Source of the DNA: Micromonospora avicenniae
GTDB lineage: Bacteria > Actinomycetota > Actinomycetes > Mycobacteriales > Micromonosporaceae
Assembly (NCBI RefSeq): GCF_900156065.1
Contig: NZ_FTNF01000008.1
Span: 186,001 to 250,000 of the forward strand
Direction of reading: 5' to 3'
Length of the DNA stretch: 64,000 nucleotides
Shown here: piece by piece, positions 1 to 10,723 of the stretch
How the letters are laid out: every line of letters starts with the position of its first letter
Numbering within the stretch: position 1 is the first letter of the stretch
Made by a program: the position numbers and the translations under genes
The notes under the pieces: model-generated
What the model was told of the DNA's origin: nothing
Databases searched by the model: none
What the model saw: only the letters and a program-made list of their open reading frames with translations

Positions 1-33
1 GGACCGTTTCCCGGAGGCCGAGGAGGAACCCCG

Positions 34-330
34 GTGACCCATCAGATGACCTTCCGCGGCACGACCGTCGCGGCCGAGCCCGGCCAGAGCGTCGCCGCCG
101 CGTTGATCGCCGCCGGAGTGACGGACTGGCGCACCACCGGCAAGGGAGGCCGTCCCCGTGGACTGTTTTGCGGGATCGGCATCTGCTTCGACTGCCTGAT
201 CACCGTCGACGGGATCCCCGACCAGCGTGCCTGCCTCGTCGCCGCCGCCGACGGCATGCGGCTCGGCGCGGACGCCGAGCCGGGCGCGGCCCTCCAAGAC
301 GCCTGTGGGCCGGGGGACGACGATGCATGA
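34..330 (+). CDS. (2Fe-2S)-binding subunit of an FAD-dependent amino-acid dehydrogenase (HcnA-like)
   Basis: Small ferredoxin-like subunit of 98 residues. The GTG start has AGGAGG about 8 bases upstream. A plant-type 2Fe-2S cysteine pattern is visible around residues 45-68 (C-x4-C-x2-C, then a distal C in RAC). It overlaps the following flavoprotein gene by 8 bases, as in hydrogen cyanide synthase, opine oxidase and D-hydroxyproline dehydrogenase complexes, where this subunit passes electrons from the substrate-oxidising FAD subunit. With the 2,5-dioxovalerate-type dehydrogenase downstream, D-hydroxyproline dehydrogenase is the likeliest complex. The substrate-oxidising beta subunit would lie left of the window, so the substrate is inferred. 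Confidence 0.8.
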   Translation: MTHQMTFRGTTVAAEPGQSVAAALIAAGVTDWRTTGKGGRPRGLFCGIGICFDCLITVDGIPDQRACLVAAADGMRLGADAEPGAALQDACGPGDDDA

Positions 331-1813
331 CGTAGCCGTGGTGGGTGCGGGTCCGGCCGGACTCGCCGCCGCCGTCGAAGCCGCCGAGGCCGGACTCGGC
401 GTCACGCTGATCGACACCGCCGCACAGCCCGGCGGGCAGTACTGGCGCCACTACGACCAGACCCACGCCCGCCCCGATGATCATGTCGGTCACCACGGCT
501 GGTCCGTCTTCACGCGGCTGCGGGCCCGCCTGGACGCCCTCCGAGCCACCGGCCGGATCCACTACCTGCCCGGTCAACAGGTCTGGCTCATCACCCGGGA
601 ACCGAACGGCCCGTTCACGCTGCAGGTCACCGCCGCCACGGCCGCGGCCACCGCCGGCCGCTCCCAGGACGGCTCGGACCGGACGCTCGCCGCGCACGCG
701 CTGATCCTGTGCCCCGGGGGATACGACAGGCAGTTGCCCGTGCCCGGCTGGGACCTGCCCGGCGTGCTGACCGCGGGCGGAGCGCAGGCCCTGCTCAAGG
801 GACACCGCACGCCGGCGGGCAGGCGCGCGGTCGTCGCCGGAACCGGCCCGTTCCTGCTGCCCGTGGCCACCGGCCTCGCCCGGGCGGGGGTGACCGTCGT
901 GGCCGTCGTCGAGGCCAACGCGACGCTGGGCTGGTTCCGCTCACCGGCCGGCGCGGCGTCCGCGCCCGGCAAGAGCGCCGAGGCTCTCCGGTACGCGGCG
1001 CTGATGGCCCGGCACCGTATCCCGTACCGGACCCGAACGGTGATCCGTGAGGTGCTCGGAACGAACCGCGCGGAGGCGGTCCGAGTCGCGCGGGTGGACC
1101 GCGACGGCCGCCCGACCGGTCCGGACGAGGAGATCGCCGTCGACCTCGTGGCGCTCGGCTGGGGCTTCACCCCCTCCCTGGAGTTGCCGCTCATGCTCGG
1201 CGCGCAGACGACGATGGACACCGACGGCTCGCTCGTCGTGGCCGTCGACGATCGCCAACGCAGCAGCGTCGACGGACTGTACGTCGCCGGTGAGGCCACC
1301 GGCGTGGGCGGTGCGGCCTTGGCGGTCCACGAGGGACGGCTGGGTGCGCTCGCCCTCGCCGCCGAACGTGGGCGCCCGGCCGACCCGGCGCTGATGAGAC
1401 GGTTGCGCGGTGCCGTACGGCGGGGCCGCCGGTTCGCCTCCGCCATGCACCGGACCTACCCGTTGCCCCGTGCCTGGCCCGACTGGTTGACGGACACCAC
1501 GCTCGTCTGCCGCTGCGAGGAGGTGGCCTACGGTGACCTGCGTCGGGCCCACCACGACCTCGGCGCGGAGGACGCCCGCACGCTCAAGATGCTGGCGCGG
1601 CCGGGAATGGGCTGGTGCCAGGGACGGGTTTGCGGCCTCGCCACCGCGGGCATCGCGGCCTGGCTGAGTGGACGCGAGACCGGCGTGGACGACCTGCGTC
1701 CGCTGGCCACCCGCAGCCTCGCCGTGCCGGTGCCGCTGGGTGAGCTGGCCGCACTGGTCGAGGAGACGACGCCGCCCGAGGCGGCCGACGAAGGAGGACG
1801 AAACGGTGACTGA
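323..1813 (+). CDS. FAD/NAD(P)-dependent oxidoreductase subunit (HcnB-like, BFD-type 2Fe-2S C-terminus)
   Basis: Flavoprotein of 496 residues. The N-terminal Rossmann motif VVGAGPAGLAAA binds FAD. A second dinucleotide region (VVAGTGPFLLPVA) lies near residue 175, and GLYVAGEATGVGG marks the FAD-binding end. The C-terminus carries a BFD-like 2Fe-2S centre with CRC near residue 397 and C-x4-C (WCQGRVCG) near 435. This is the usual build of the large non-catalytic subunit of cyanide synthase/opine oxidase/hydroxyproline dehydrogenase complexes. The ATG at 323 sits inside the end of the 2Fe-2S gene, which implies translational coupling. A longer GTG or ATG start upstream is unlikely because it would overlap that gene heavily. 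Confidence 0.85.
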   Translation: MHDVAVVGAGPAGLAAAVEAAEAGLGVTLIDTAAQPGGQYWRHYDQTHARPDDHVGHHGWSVFTRLRARLDALRATGRIHYLPGQQVWLITREPNGPFTLQVTAATAAATAGRSQDGSDRTLAAHALILCPGGYDRQLPVPGWDLPGVLTAGGAQALLKGHRTPAGRRAVVAGTGPFLLPVATGLARAGVTVVAVVEANATLGWFRSPAGAASAPGKSAEALRYAALMARHRIPYRTRTVIREVLGTNRAEAVRVARVDRDGRPTGPDEEIAVDLVALGWGFTPSLELPLMLGAQTTMDTDGSLVVAVDDRQRSSVDGLYVAGEATGVGGAALAVHEGRLGALALAAERGRPADPALMRRLRGAVRRGRRFASAMHRTYPLPRAWPDWLTDTTLVCRCEEVAYGDLRRAHHDLGAEDARTLKMLARPGMGWCQGRVCGLATAGIAAWLSGRETGVDDLRPLATRSLAVPVPLGELAALVEETTPPEAADEGGRNGD

Positions 1814-3332
1814 CGTGCTGAGCCGTGACCCGCGTACCGGCAGGCCGCTGGAACGCGTCGCGACCGAGTCGACGGCGCAGGATGTGGATCGCGCGGTACG
1901 CGCCGCCGCAGCCGCCGGACCTGCCCTGCGGGACCCCGTCCGGCGGGCGGACCTGCTGCGCACGGCCGCCGCGCTCCTGGAGAAGAGCGGGGAGGAGATC
2001 GTCTCGACCGCCGACGCGGAATCGGCCCTCGGCCGGGTGCGGCTCACCGGGGAGCTCGCCCGCACCTGCTACCAGCTCCGCGCGTTCGCGGACGTGGTGG
2101 AGGCCGGCGCCTACCTGGACGTGATCATCGATCACGCCGACCCGTCGGCGGCCCCCGCGCCCCGTCCCGACCTGCGCCGCTACAAGGTGCCGCTCGGTGT
2201 GGTCGCGGTCTTCGCGGCGAGCAACTTCCCACTGGCGTTCAGCGTGCCGGGCGGCGACACCGCGAGCGCCCTGGCCGCGGGATGCCCGGTGGTGGTCAAG
2301 GCCCACCCGGACCACCCCGCCACCTCCGTCCTGTGTGCCCGGCTCCTCCGCGCGGCGGCCGCCGAGGTCGGGCTGCCCGAGGACGTCGTCGGCCTGGTGC
2401 ACGGCTTCGATGCGGGCCCCGAACTCGTACGCCACCCGCTGACGGCGGCGGTGGGTTTCACCGGCTCGGTGCGGGGCGGCCGCGCGTTGTTCGACATCGC
2501 GTCCTCCCGGCCCCGGCCGATCCCGTTCCACGGCGAGCTGGGCAGTCTCAACCCGGTGGTGGTGACCGAGCGGGCGGCCGAGACCAGGGCGGAGGAGATC
2601 GGGGCGGGACTCGCGGCCTCGTACACGCTCGGCATGGGCCAGTTCTGCGTCAAGCCGGGTCTGGTCCTCGTGCCGGAGGGTGCGGCGGGCGACGCGGTGG
2701 TCCGGTCGGTCGTGGCGGCGACGGTCCCGTCCGGGCCGCTGCTCGACCCGCGCATGCGAGAGGCGTTCCTCGCCGGGGTCCGCTCCCGCGCCGAGCTACC
2801 GGGTGTGACGGAGCCGCTCGGGGCGGGCGAGTCCGGCGACGACACGACGCCGCTGGCCGTCCGGCCGGGCGTGCTCTCCGTCGCGGCGTCGCGGCTCGCC
2901 GACGGGGGGCCGTACGAGGAGCTGCTGGAGGAGTGTTTCGGGCCGGTCACCGTGCTGGTCCGCTACGCCTCGTCGGCCGAACGGGACACGGTGCTCAACG
3001 CGCTGCCGGGCAACCTGACGGCGACCGCACACCTGGGGGTCGACGAGCGGGACGACGTGGCGGCGGACCTTGTCGCCGGGCTGAGCGCGATCGCGGGACG
3101 CGTCGTGGTGGACGGATGGCCGACGGGGGTGACTGTCGCTCCCGCCATGCAGCACGGTGGACCGTACCCGGCTGCCACGAGCGCCTCGACCTCGGTGGGT
3201 AGCACCGCGATCGAGCGGTGGCTACGTCCGGTGTGCTACCAGAACGTCCCCGACCCGCTGCTTCCGCCGGAGCTTCGCGAGGCCAACCCGTTGGGCCTGC
3301 CCCGCACCGTGGACGGTGTCCCGGCGAGCTGA
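1806..3332 (+). CDS. Aldehyde dehydrogenase, 2,5-dioxovalerate (alpha-ketoglutaric semialdehyde) type
   Basis: Protein of 508 residues oxidising an aldehyde with NAD(P)+. The GTG start at 1806 follows GAAGGAGG and overlaps the previous stop by 8 bases. Visible features are the cofactor loop FTGSVRGGRALFD, the general-base Glu in GELGSLNP and the nucleophile Cys in GQFCVKPG. The C-terminal QNVPDPLLP region is typical of type III alpha-ketoglutaric semialdehyde and fatty-aldehyde dehydrogenases. Next to D-hydroxyproline dehydrogenase-like subunits it would perform the last step to 2-oxoglutarate in hydroxyproline breakdown. The same enzyme class also ends oxidative L-arabinose pathways, so its place near sugar genes leaves some ambiguity. 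Confidence 0.85.
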   Translation: MTDVLSRDPRTGRPLERVATESTAQDVDRAVRAAAAAGPALRDPVRRADLLRTAAALLEKSGEEIVSTADAESALGRVRLTGELARTCYQLRAFADVVEAGAYLDVIIDHADPSAAPAPRPDLRRYKVPLGVVAVFAASNFPLAFSVPGGDTASALAAGCPVVVKAHPDHPATSVLCARLLRAAAAEVGLPEDVVGLVHGFDAGPELVRHPLTAAVGFTGSVRGGRALFDIASSRPRPIPFHGELGSLNPVVVTERAAETRAEEIGAGLAASYTLGMGQFCVKPGLVLVPEGAAGDAVVRSVVAATVPSGPLLDPRMREAFLAGVRSRAELPGVTEPLGAGESGDDTTPLAVRPGVLSVAASRLADGGPYEELLEECFGPVTVLVRYASSAERDTVLNALPGNLTATAHLGVDERDDVAADLVAGLSAIAGRVVVDGWPTGVTVAPAMQHGGPYPAATSASTSVGSTAIERWLRPVCYQNVPDPLLPPELREANPLGLPRTVDGVPAS

Positions 3333-3342
3333 CCGCTGTCGC

Positions 3343-3376
3343 GTCCGCGATCGGTGTCCCGGCACCGATCGCGGAC
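3343..3376 (+). terminator. Perfect 14-bp hairpin after the aldehyde dehydrogenase gene
   Basis: Arms 3343-3356 (GTCCGCGATCGGTG) and 3363-3376 pair perfectly around a 6-base loop, 11 bases after the stop codon. There is no T run, as is common for actinobacterial terminators. It separates the catabolic operon from the chvE promoter. Confidence 0.7.
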
Positions 3377-3478
3377 CGTGGGTGATGCCGTCGTGACAGC
3401 GCAGCTGCTTTTGTCGACGCTGGCGCTCGATGGTCGCACCGTTACGAGACCGTGACGGGCGCATTTCGAGAACAAGTG

Positions 3479-3506
3479 TTGACGCCCTCTTTGTGAGCGC
3501 TAACAC
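3479..3506 (+). promoter_or_regulatory. chvE promoter with LacI-family operator
   Basis: A -35 box TTGACG (3479-3484) is followed 16 bases later by TAACAC (3501-3506). The operator TGTGAGCGCTAACA (3492-3505) overlaps the -10, so a bound repressor would block polymerase. The reverse complement of this 14-mer occurs exactly before araB (59753-59766) and again at 59932-59945. Confidence 0.75.
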
Positions 3507-3556
3507 TACGGCTGTGTCACCCGCGTTTCCGGCACGTCCGGAGAGGAGAGACAGCT

Positions 3557-4699
3557 TTGAGTAAACGATTTCTAGCCGTTCTCGGTGCGACGGTGCTGGC
3601 GTTGGGCCTAACGGCCTGCGGCGGCGAAGGAGCTGGCGGTGGCGGCGACACCAGCGCCGAAAAGCCGGCCGACCTGACCATCGGCGTAGCCATGCCGACC
3701 CAGACCTCCGAGCGGTGGATCGCCGACGGCAACTCGGTGAAGCAGAAGCTGGAGGCCAAGGGTTACAAGGTCGATCTCCAGTACGCGGGAGACGACATCC
3801 CCACCCAGTCCCAGCAGGTCGACCAGATGATCACCCAGGGCGCCGACGTCCTGATCATCGCGGCGATCGACGGCACCGCCCTCAGTGGCCAGTTGCAGGC
3901 GGCGGCGGACGCGAAGATCCCGGTCATCGCCTATGACCGGCTGATCCGGGAGAGCCCGAACGTCGACTTCTACGTCAGCTTCGACAACTACAAGGTCGGC
4001 GTCGCCCAGGCCACCGCGCTGCTCGTCGGCCTCGGCCTGCAGAACAAGGACGGCTCGAAGGGCACCGCCAAGGGGCCGTTCAACATCGAGCTCTTCGCCG
4101 GCTCACTCGACGACAACAACGCCCACTTCTTCTTCGACGGCGCCATGGACACGCTCAAGCCGTTCATCGACGACAAGTCGCTGCGGGTGAAGTCGGGTCA
4201 GACCAGCATCGAGCAGGTGGCGATCCTCCGGTGGCAGCAGGAGACCGCGCAGAAGCGGATGGAGGACCTGCTCACGTCGAGCTACAACGACGGTACGAAG
4301 GTCCAGGGCGTGCTGTCGCCGTACGACGGCCTGTCCCGCGGCATCATCACCGCCCTGCAGAACGCCGGTTACGGCGGTTCGGGCGCCAAGATGCCCGTGG
4401 TGACCGGTCAGGATGCGGAGATCGCGTCGGTCAAGCTCATCAACGACGGGGTCCAGCACTCGACGATCTTCAAGGACACCCGCCTGCTGGCCGAGCAGGC
4501 CGTGATCGCGGCTGAGGCCTTCCTCCAGGAGAAGGAGCCGCAGGCGAACGACACCAAGACGTACGACAACGGCGTCAAGGTCGTTCCGTCGAACCTCCTG
4601 CCGGTCCAGACCGTCTACAAGGACGACATCAAGCCCGTCCTCGTCGACTCCGGCTACTGGACGGCCGAAGAGGTCGCCAGCGGCCAGGCCAAGGGCTGA
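3557..4699 (+). CDS. chvE: Multiple-monosaccharide ABC transporter substrate-binding lipoprotein ChvE
   Basis: Periplasmic-binding-protein-like lipoprotein of 380 residues. It starts with TTG, supported by GGAGAGGAGAG just upstream. The signal peptide ends in the lipobox LTAC near residue 20, so the protein is anchored outside the membrane. The body is a type 1 sugar-binding fold ([13 protein letters not shown] at the mature N-terminus; VTGQDAE hinge region) and matches the ChvE/XylF-like group that binds several aldoses, including arabinose, xylose, galactose and glucose. It is first in a three-gene operon with a CUT2 ATPase and permease. The overlapping LacI operator points to sugar-induced expression. 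The exact sugar is not provable from sequence. Confidence 0.9.
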   Translation: MSKRFLAVLGATVLALGLTACGGEGAGGGGDTSAEKPADLTIGVAMPTQTSERWIADGNSVKQKLEAKGYKVDLQYAGDDIPTQSQQVDQMITQGADVLIIAAIDGTALSGQLQAAADAKIPVIAYDRLIRESPNVDFYVSFDNYKVGVAQATALLVGLGLQNKDGSKGTAKGPFNIELFAGSLDDNNAHFFFDGAMDTLKPFIDDKSLRVKSGQTSIEQVAILRWQQETAQKRMEDLLTSSYNDGTKVQGVLSPYDGLSRGIITALQNAGYGGSGAKMPVVTGQDAEIASVKLINDGVQHSTIFKDTRLLAEQAVIAAEAFLQEKEPQANDTKTYDNGVKVVPSNLLPVQTVYKDDIKPVLVDSGYWTAEEVASGQAKG

Positions 4700-4704
4700 C
4701 GCGT

Positions 4705-4746
4705 CCGTCGGGCCCGGTGCCGGCCGCACCGCGCCGGGCCCGACGG
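4705..4746 (+). terminator. 13-bp hairpin between chvE and gguA
   Basis: Arms 4705-4717 (CCGTCGGGCCCGG) and 4734-4746 pair perfectly, starting 6 bases after the chvE stop. It lies inside the operon, so it is more likely a partial terminator or mRNA-stabilising element keeping binding-protein mRNA high than a full stop. Confidence 0.6.
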
Positions 4747-4875
4747 AATCTCCGAACCTTCTTCCATCTCCGCTCGCGGCCCGTCGTTGCGGCAGGTGCG
4801 GGCCGCGGCGCAGCCGACGCCACGGTTCCGGTCGAACAGGGTTCATCCAAGACGGGTACGACCAGGACGGTGACC

Positions 4876-6410
<1,535 letters not shown>

Positions 6411-6414
<4 letters not shown>

Positions 6415-7664
6415 CCACCATCAAGCCGTCGGCGACCCCGCAGCAGCGCTCGTCGTCCGAGGACGGCGCCACCGCCGCGATGCACACCGGCACCAGTGAT
6501 CCGCGGACGCTGATCCTGGGCAACCTGCGCCAGAGCGGGATCTACGTAGCCCTCGTCGTGATCGTCGCCCTCTTCGCGGTCCTCACCGACGGCGTCTCGC
6601 TGAGCCCCGGGAACATCACGAACATCGTCCTGCAGTACTCGTACATCCTGGTGCTCGCGATCGGCATGGTCATCGTGATCATCGGCGGGCACATCGACCT
6701 GTCGGTGGGATCGGTGGTCGCACTGACCGGCGCGGTCTCCGCCGTACTCGTCATCAGGCAGGGCCAACCCTGGTGGATCGGCGTCCTGGCCGCGCTGGCC
6801 GTGGGCATCGCGGTCGGTGCCTGGCACGGATTCTGGGTGGCGTACGCGGGGATCCCGGCGTTCATCGTGACCCTGGCCGGCATGCTCCTGTTCCGGGGAC
6901 TCACCCTGCGGGTGCTCGACAACATCTCACTGTCGCCGTTCCCGGCCGAGTACCAGCGCGTCGCCGCCGGCTTCCTCAACGGGCTCATCGGCGGGCAGGG
7001 CTACGACGCCTTCACCCTGCTCATCGGAGCGGTGGCGGTGGCCGGCTACGCGGTCAGCGTCTTCCGGACCCGCCTCGCCCGCGTCCGCTACCAGCAGCCC
7101 GTCGAGTCCTTCCCGCTGTTCGTGGCCCGGGTGGTGCTCGTCGGCGCGGTCATCATGTACTTCGCCTGGCAGCTGGCCCACGCGCGGGGACTGCCGATCG
7201 TGCTGATCATCCTCGCCGTCCTCGTGCTCGTCTACGGGCTGGTCACGCGGCGAACGGTCTTCGGTCGGCGCGTCTACGCGATCGGCGGCAACCTCTCCGC
7301 GGCGACGCTGTCCGGCGTAAAGGTCCGCACGGTCAACTTCTGGATGTTCGTCAACATGGGCTTCCTGGCGGCGGTGGCCGGCGTCATCTACTCGTCCCGG
7401 TCCAACGGTGCCCAGCCGGCGGCCGGCAACATGTTCGAGCTCGACGCGATCGCCGCGGCCTTCATCGGCGGCGCGGCGGTCACCGGGGGCGTGGGCACTG
7501 TCGTCGGCGCGATGGTCGGCGGCCTGATCATGGCCGTGATGAGCAACGGAATGCAGCTGATGGGCGTCGATCAGTCGACGCAGTCGGTGGTCAAGGGACT
7601 CGTCCTGCTCGTCGCCGTGGCCTTCGACGTGTACAACAAGCGCCGGGCCGGATCGGCCCGCTGA
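6411..7664 (+). CDS. gguB: Sugar ABC transporter permease (GguB/MmsB type)
   Basis: Integral membrane permease of 417 residues. The hydrophilic N-terminus of about 45 residues is followed by many hydrophobic segments. The CUT2 hallmark [17 protein letters not shown] appears in the first third and [21 protein letters not shown] near the end. Length and order match GguB rather than the shorter RbsC. Its start overlaps the ATPase stop, so it is translated with it. It forms the membrane channel of the ChvE-GguAB importer. Confidence 0.9.
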
Positions 7665-7816
7665 GCGACGATCCGCGCCGGGCGGCCCGGTGATCTACTC
7701 GATGTTCGGCGAAGGCGCGCTGTCGTGGGAAGCGGGAGGCGCCGATGTCAGGAAATCCGAGTCGATCACCGAGGTCGGCCGGCGTGGATCGCATGGGTCC
7801 ACTCGGGACCCCGAGA

Positions 7817-7830
7817 TGTTATCGGTAACG
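7817..7830. promoter_or_regulatory. Possible LacI-type operator
   Basis: TGTTATCGGTAACG contains the inverted repeat GTTA-N4-TAAC and resembles the TGTTA-N4-TAACA form of LacI-family sites. It lies 87 bases before the lemA pseudogene and 152 bases after gguB. It differs from the three identical operators elsewhere, so another regulator could use it. Confidence 0.35.
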
Positions 7831-7916
7831 TGACTCGTCGTCCCCGGACCCCCTTCGGTGCCCCGTCCGCGGCATGAGGTGCCCGGCGGAACACGTCGAT
7901 CGGGGGGGTGAGTGCC

Positions 7917-8492
7917 ATGAGTTCGGGCCTGGTGCTGGTCATCGTGGCGGCGTTGGTGGTGCTGCTGGTCGTCGTCGTGCTGGTCGTGGCGGTGCATGGC
8001 TACAACCGCCTGGTACGCCTGCGTACGCAGGTGCGGGCTTCCCGAGCGCAGGTCGACGTGCAACTCAAGCGTCGTCACTCACTGATCCCCAACCTGGTGG
8101 AGACCGTGAAGGGCTAAGCGGCCCACGAGCGGGGAACCCTCGACGCGGTCACCACCGCCCGCGCCAAGGCCGCCGGCAGTCCGGGCGGCGCGCCGGACCG
8201 GGTGGCTGCCGAGGCTGCCCTGACCCAGGCGCTGGGCCGACTGTTCCCGGTCGCGGAGGCGTACCCGCAGCTGCGGGCCTGCGAGAACTTCGCCGACCTG
8301 AAGCGGGAGTTGGCCGGCACCGAAGACAAGATCGCCTACGCGCGGCAGTTTTACAACAGTGCCGTCCAGTCGCTGAACACCGCGGTGCAGACCGTGCCCA
8401 CCAGCATCATCGCCGGGTTCGGCGGCTTCTGTGCCGAGCCGTACCTCGAGGCCGTCGGCGATGAGCGCGCCGACGTCTCCGTGCGCTTCTGA
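7917..8492 (+). pseudogene. lemA: lemA family gene interrupted by an in-frame TAA
   Basis: The reading frame gives a LemA protein: one N-terminal membrane helix (residues 2-27), then [22 protein letters not shown] and [11 protein letters not shown]. It meets TAA at 8115-8117, then continues without a shift as AAHERGTLDAVTTARAKAAG through YNSAVQSLNTAVQTVP to a natural stop at 8490-8492. The family normally has Tyr here (VKGYAAHE), so one base change (TAC or TAT to TAA) explains the break. Start is ATG 7917 behind a G-rich ribosome site; GTG 7908 is an alternative. The product would be a 66-residue stub unless the stop is read through or is a sequencing error. Confidence 0.8.
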
Positions 8493-8501
8493 ACGCGCCT
8501 G

Positions 8502-10400
8502 ATGACCTCCTACGATTTCGCCGTCGAGCTCGGTCTGCCGGTGGCCTGCCTCGCCGTCTGGACCGCCGTCTACTGGCTCGCCCGGCTGCCGAATCGCCCA
8601 GCCGGCGTCACGGCGGCAGCGGCCGCGATGGAACTTCCCGGGCAGGAGCCGCCCGCGGTGGTCAGCCTCCTGGCAAACCAGTGGCAGGTCACCGCCGACG
8701 CCGCCGAGTCCACTCTGCTCGACCTCGCCGCGCGCGGGTACGTCGAGCTGCGGCAGGCCGACGCGGATCCGCACCATACGACGGTCCATCTGACCGGCCG
8801 CTCGCCCGAGTACCTCACCCGTTACGAACGCCTGGTGCTCGACCGGGTGACGGAGCGCGCAGTCGACCGCGTGGTCCCGCTGACCGCATTGAGCTTCGCC
8901 GACGCGGGCCGCGCCGCCAGTTGGTCGAAGCGGCTGCGCCGGTACGTCGTGGCCGACGCCCGACGACTCGGGCTGTCCCGGCGGCGGTTCTCGAAGGTCA
9001 TGGTCACCACCCTCGGCGTGCTGGGCGTGGTGGCCGCCGCCGGGGTCGCCGCCGGCGTCTGGCACCTCGTGAACCGCACCGACGACGACCCGTTCGGCAG
9101 CTTCGCCGCGTTCGCCGTCACGGCGGTCGCGCTCGTCGGCATCGCCGCTCGGGACCTAGGCGAACGGGACACGTTGGTAGGTCGGGAGGTCGCCGCCCGG
9201 TGGCTCGGGTTGCGCGCTTGGCTCGCCCGCCACGAGTCGTTCGCCGATCTGCCTCCCGCCGCGGTAGCGGTATGGGACCGGTACCTTTCCTACGGTGCCG
9301 CCCTCGGCGTCACCCGCACGGCCTCGCAGGTGATTCACTTCGGCGTGGCCGACCGCAAGCGGCTCTGGTCGTCGTATGGCGGCGGCTGGCGCCAAGTGCC
9401 GGTCACCTACCCGGCGGGCATGCCCCGGTACGGGCAGGCCCTGGGGTGGATCGTCTTCCGGGCGGTCCTCGCCGGCATGGTCGGCTGGACGCTCACGAGG
9501 GTGGTCGGCGTGGCGCTGCTCGAGCCGGCGCCCGGCTCTCCCGACGCGGCGGCGAGTCTCTGGTCCCGGCTGACGTCCATCGACCCCGTCACGCTCGGCG
9601 TCATCACGCTCGGCCTGGTGCTGCTCGGCTACGCCGGTTACCTCGGCGTCCGGGTGCTGGTGGACCTGGTCGCGCCCGCCGACGTCACCGGTGAGGTGCT
9701 CTGGCACCAGGTCTGGCAGGTCCGCTCGTCCGACAGCGACAGCAGCTCCACCCCGGTCAACCACTACCTCGTCGTCGACGACGGCCACGCGGACCAGTTG
9801 CGCGCCTGGGTCCTGCCCGAGCAGATCGCGGGCGAATGCCGGCTCGGCGACGTCGTCACCGTACGCGTCCGTCCGTGGACGCGTCGCGTCACGCGGGTCA
9901 CCGTGCACCGGCCGGCACCTGAGATCGCGGAACCGCACGACGACGCGGAGGACGAGGAGACCGGGATCGCGCCGGCGACCACGGCCCCGGACGGTATCCG
10001 CCCGGAGCGCCTGCTCAGCGCGGCCGAGGTCGGCGCCGCACTCGGGGTGCGGGTGTCACTCGTCCGCCCCGGGTCCGCGGACGAGGCACGGTGGGCCGCA
10101 CGGTTCGTCGACGGCCGGAATTCGACCGTGCTCGGGGTCAACGTCGTCCCGGGCGGCAGGATGGCGAAGGCCGCGCTGCTGATGAGCCGCAGCGTCGGCC
10201 AGGCCCTACCCGGCGTCGGCGACGAGGCCTACACCGGGCGGGACCGGGTCGTGGGCCGACGCGGCGACGTGGTCCTGCTCGTCCTGCGCCCGAACGCCGT
10301 CCGGGAGACGGCACGGTGCTCGCCGGCCTGCTTGCGACCGCGCTGTCGCGCCTCCCTGCGGACGTGTCCACCCCTCGACCCTGAGCCGATCCCGCGGTGA
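8502..10400 (+). CDS. DUF2207-like membrane protein, probably frameshifted near its 3' end
   Basis: Predicted protein of 632 residues, 9 bases after the lemA frame; lemA and DUF2207 genes are commonly paired. An N-terminal membrane segment is followed by a winged-helix-like stretch (ANQWQVTADAAESTLLDLAARGYVEL), two hydrophobic helices around residues 168-210 and two more around 310-390. The last 35 or so residues (cysteine- and arginine-rich) do not look like natural protein. The -1 frame from about 10300 reads GDGTVLAGLLATALSRLPAD, a plausible C-terminal helix, ending at 10384. A one-base indel near 10295-10310 is therefore likely. Function is unknown. Confidence 0.65.
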   Translation: MTSYDFAVELGLPVACLAVWTAVYWLARLPNRPAGVTAAAAAMELPGQEPPAVVSLLANQWQVTADAAESTLLDLAARGYVELRQADADPHHTTVHLTGRSPEYLTRYERLVLDRVTERAVDRVVPLTALSFADAGRAASWSKRLRRYVVADARRLGLSRRRFSKVMVTTLGVLGVVAAAGVAAGVWHLVNRTDDDPFGSFAAFAVTAVALVGIAARDLGERDTLVGREVAARWLGLRAWLARHESFADLPPAAVAVWDRYLSYGAALGVTRTASQVIHFGVADRKRLWSSYGGGWRQVPVTYPAGMPRYGQALGWIVFRAVLAGMVGWTLTRVVGVALLEPAPGSPDAAASLWSRLTSIDPVTLGVITLGLVLLGYAGYLGVRVLVDLVAPADVTGEVLWHQVWQVRSSDSDSSSTPVNHYLVVDDGHADQLRAWVLPEQIAGECRLGDVVTVRVRPWTRRVTRVTVHRPAPEIAEPHDDAEDEETGIAPATTAPDGIRPERLLSAAEVGAALGVRVSLVRPGSADEARWAARFVDGRNSTVLGVNVVPGGRMAKAALLMSRSVGQALPGVGDEAYTGRDRVVGRRGDVVLLVLRPNAVRETARCSPACLRPRCRASLRTCPPLDPEPIPR

Positions 10401-10723
10401 CCCGCCCGCCCGTCTCGCCGGCGCTCGGGCGGTGAGCAGCCCGCTCGTGTCAGCGCAGGCCAGCCGGACCCAGGCCCCACCACCGCGACCATCGGCCTGA
10501 CCACCCTCGTGGCCTGCCCGGCCCGTGGGGCACCCGCGTCCGCCAGAGCGGCGTGTTCTCACGGCAAGCCCGATAGGCGGCCGGGGACAGCGTAGGCACG
10601 ACAGAACCGCCTTCATGATCCGTTCATCGGACCGCCCGCACCAGTTCGTTGGATTGAGCGGAAAGCCGACGAGGGTCGACGGCGCGCCCTCCCGGCGCAG
10701 ACGAGACTCGCACGGAGGAAAGT
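10401..10723. other. Intergenic region without a recognisable gene
   Basis: About 320 bases. No convincing reading frame or RNA was seen. The only clear signal is the GGAGGAA ribosome site (10714-10720) for the next gene. Confidence 0.5.

Noticed and set aside
941-2065. Minus-strand frame of 374 codons
   Set aside because: Covers the flavoprotein and aldehyde dehydrogenase genes, both strongly supported on the other strand.
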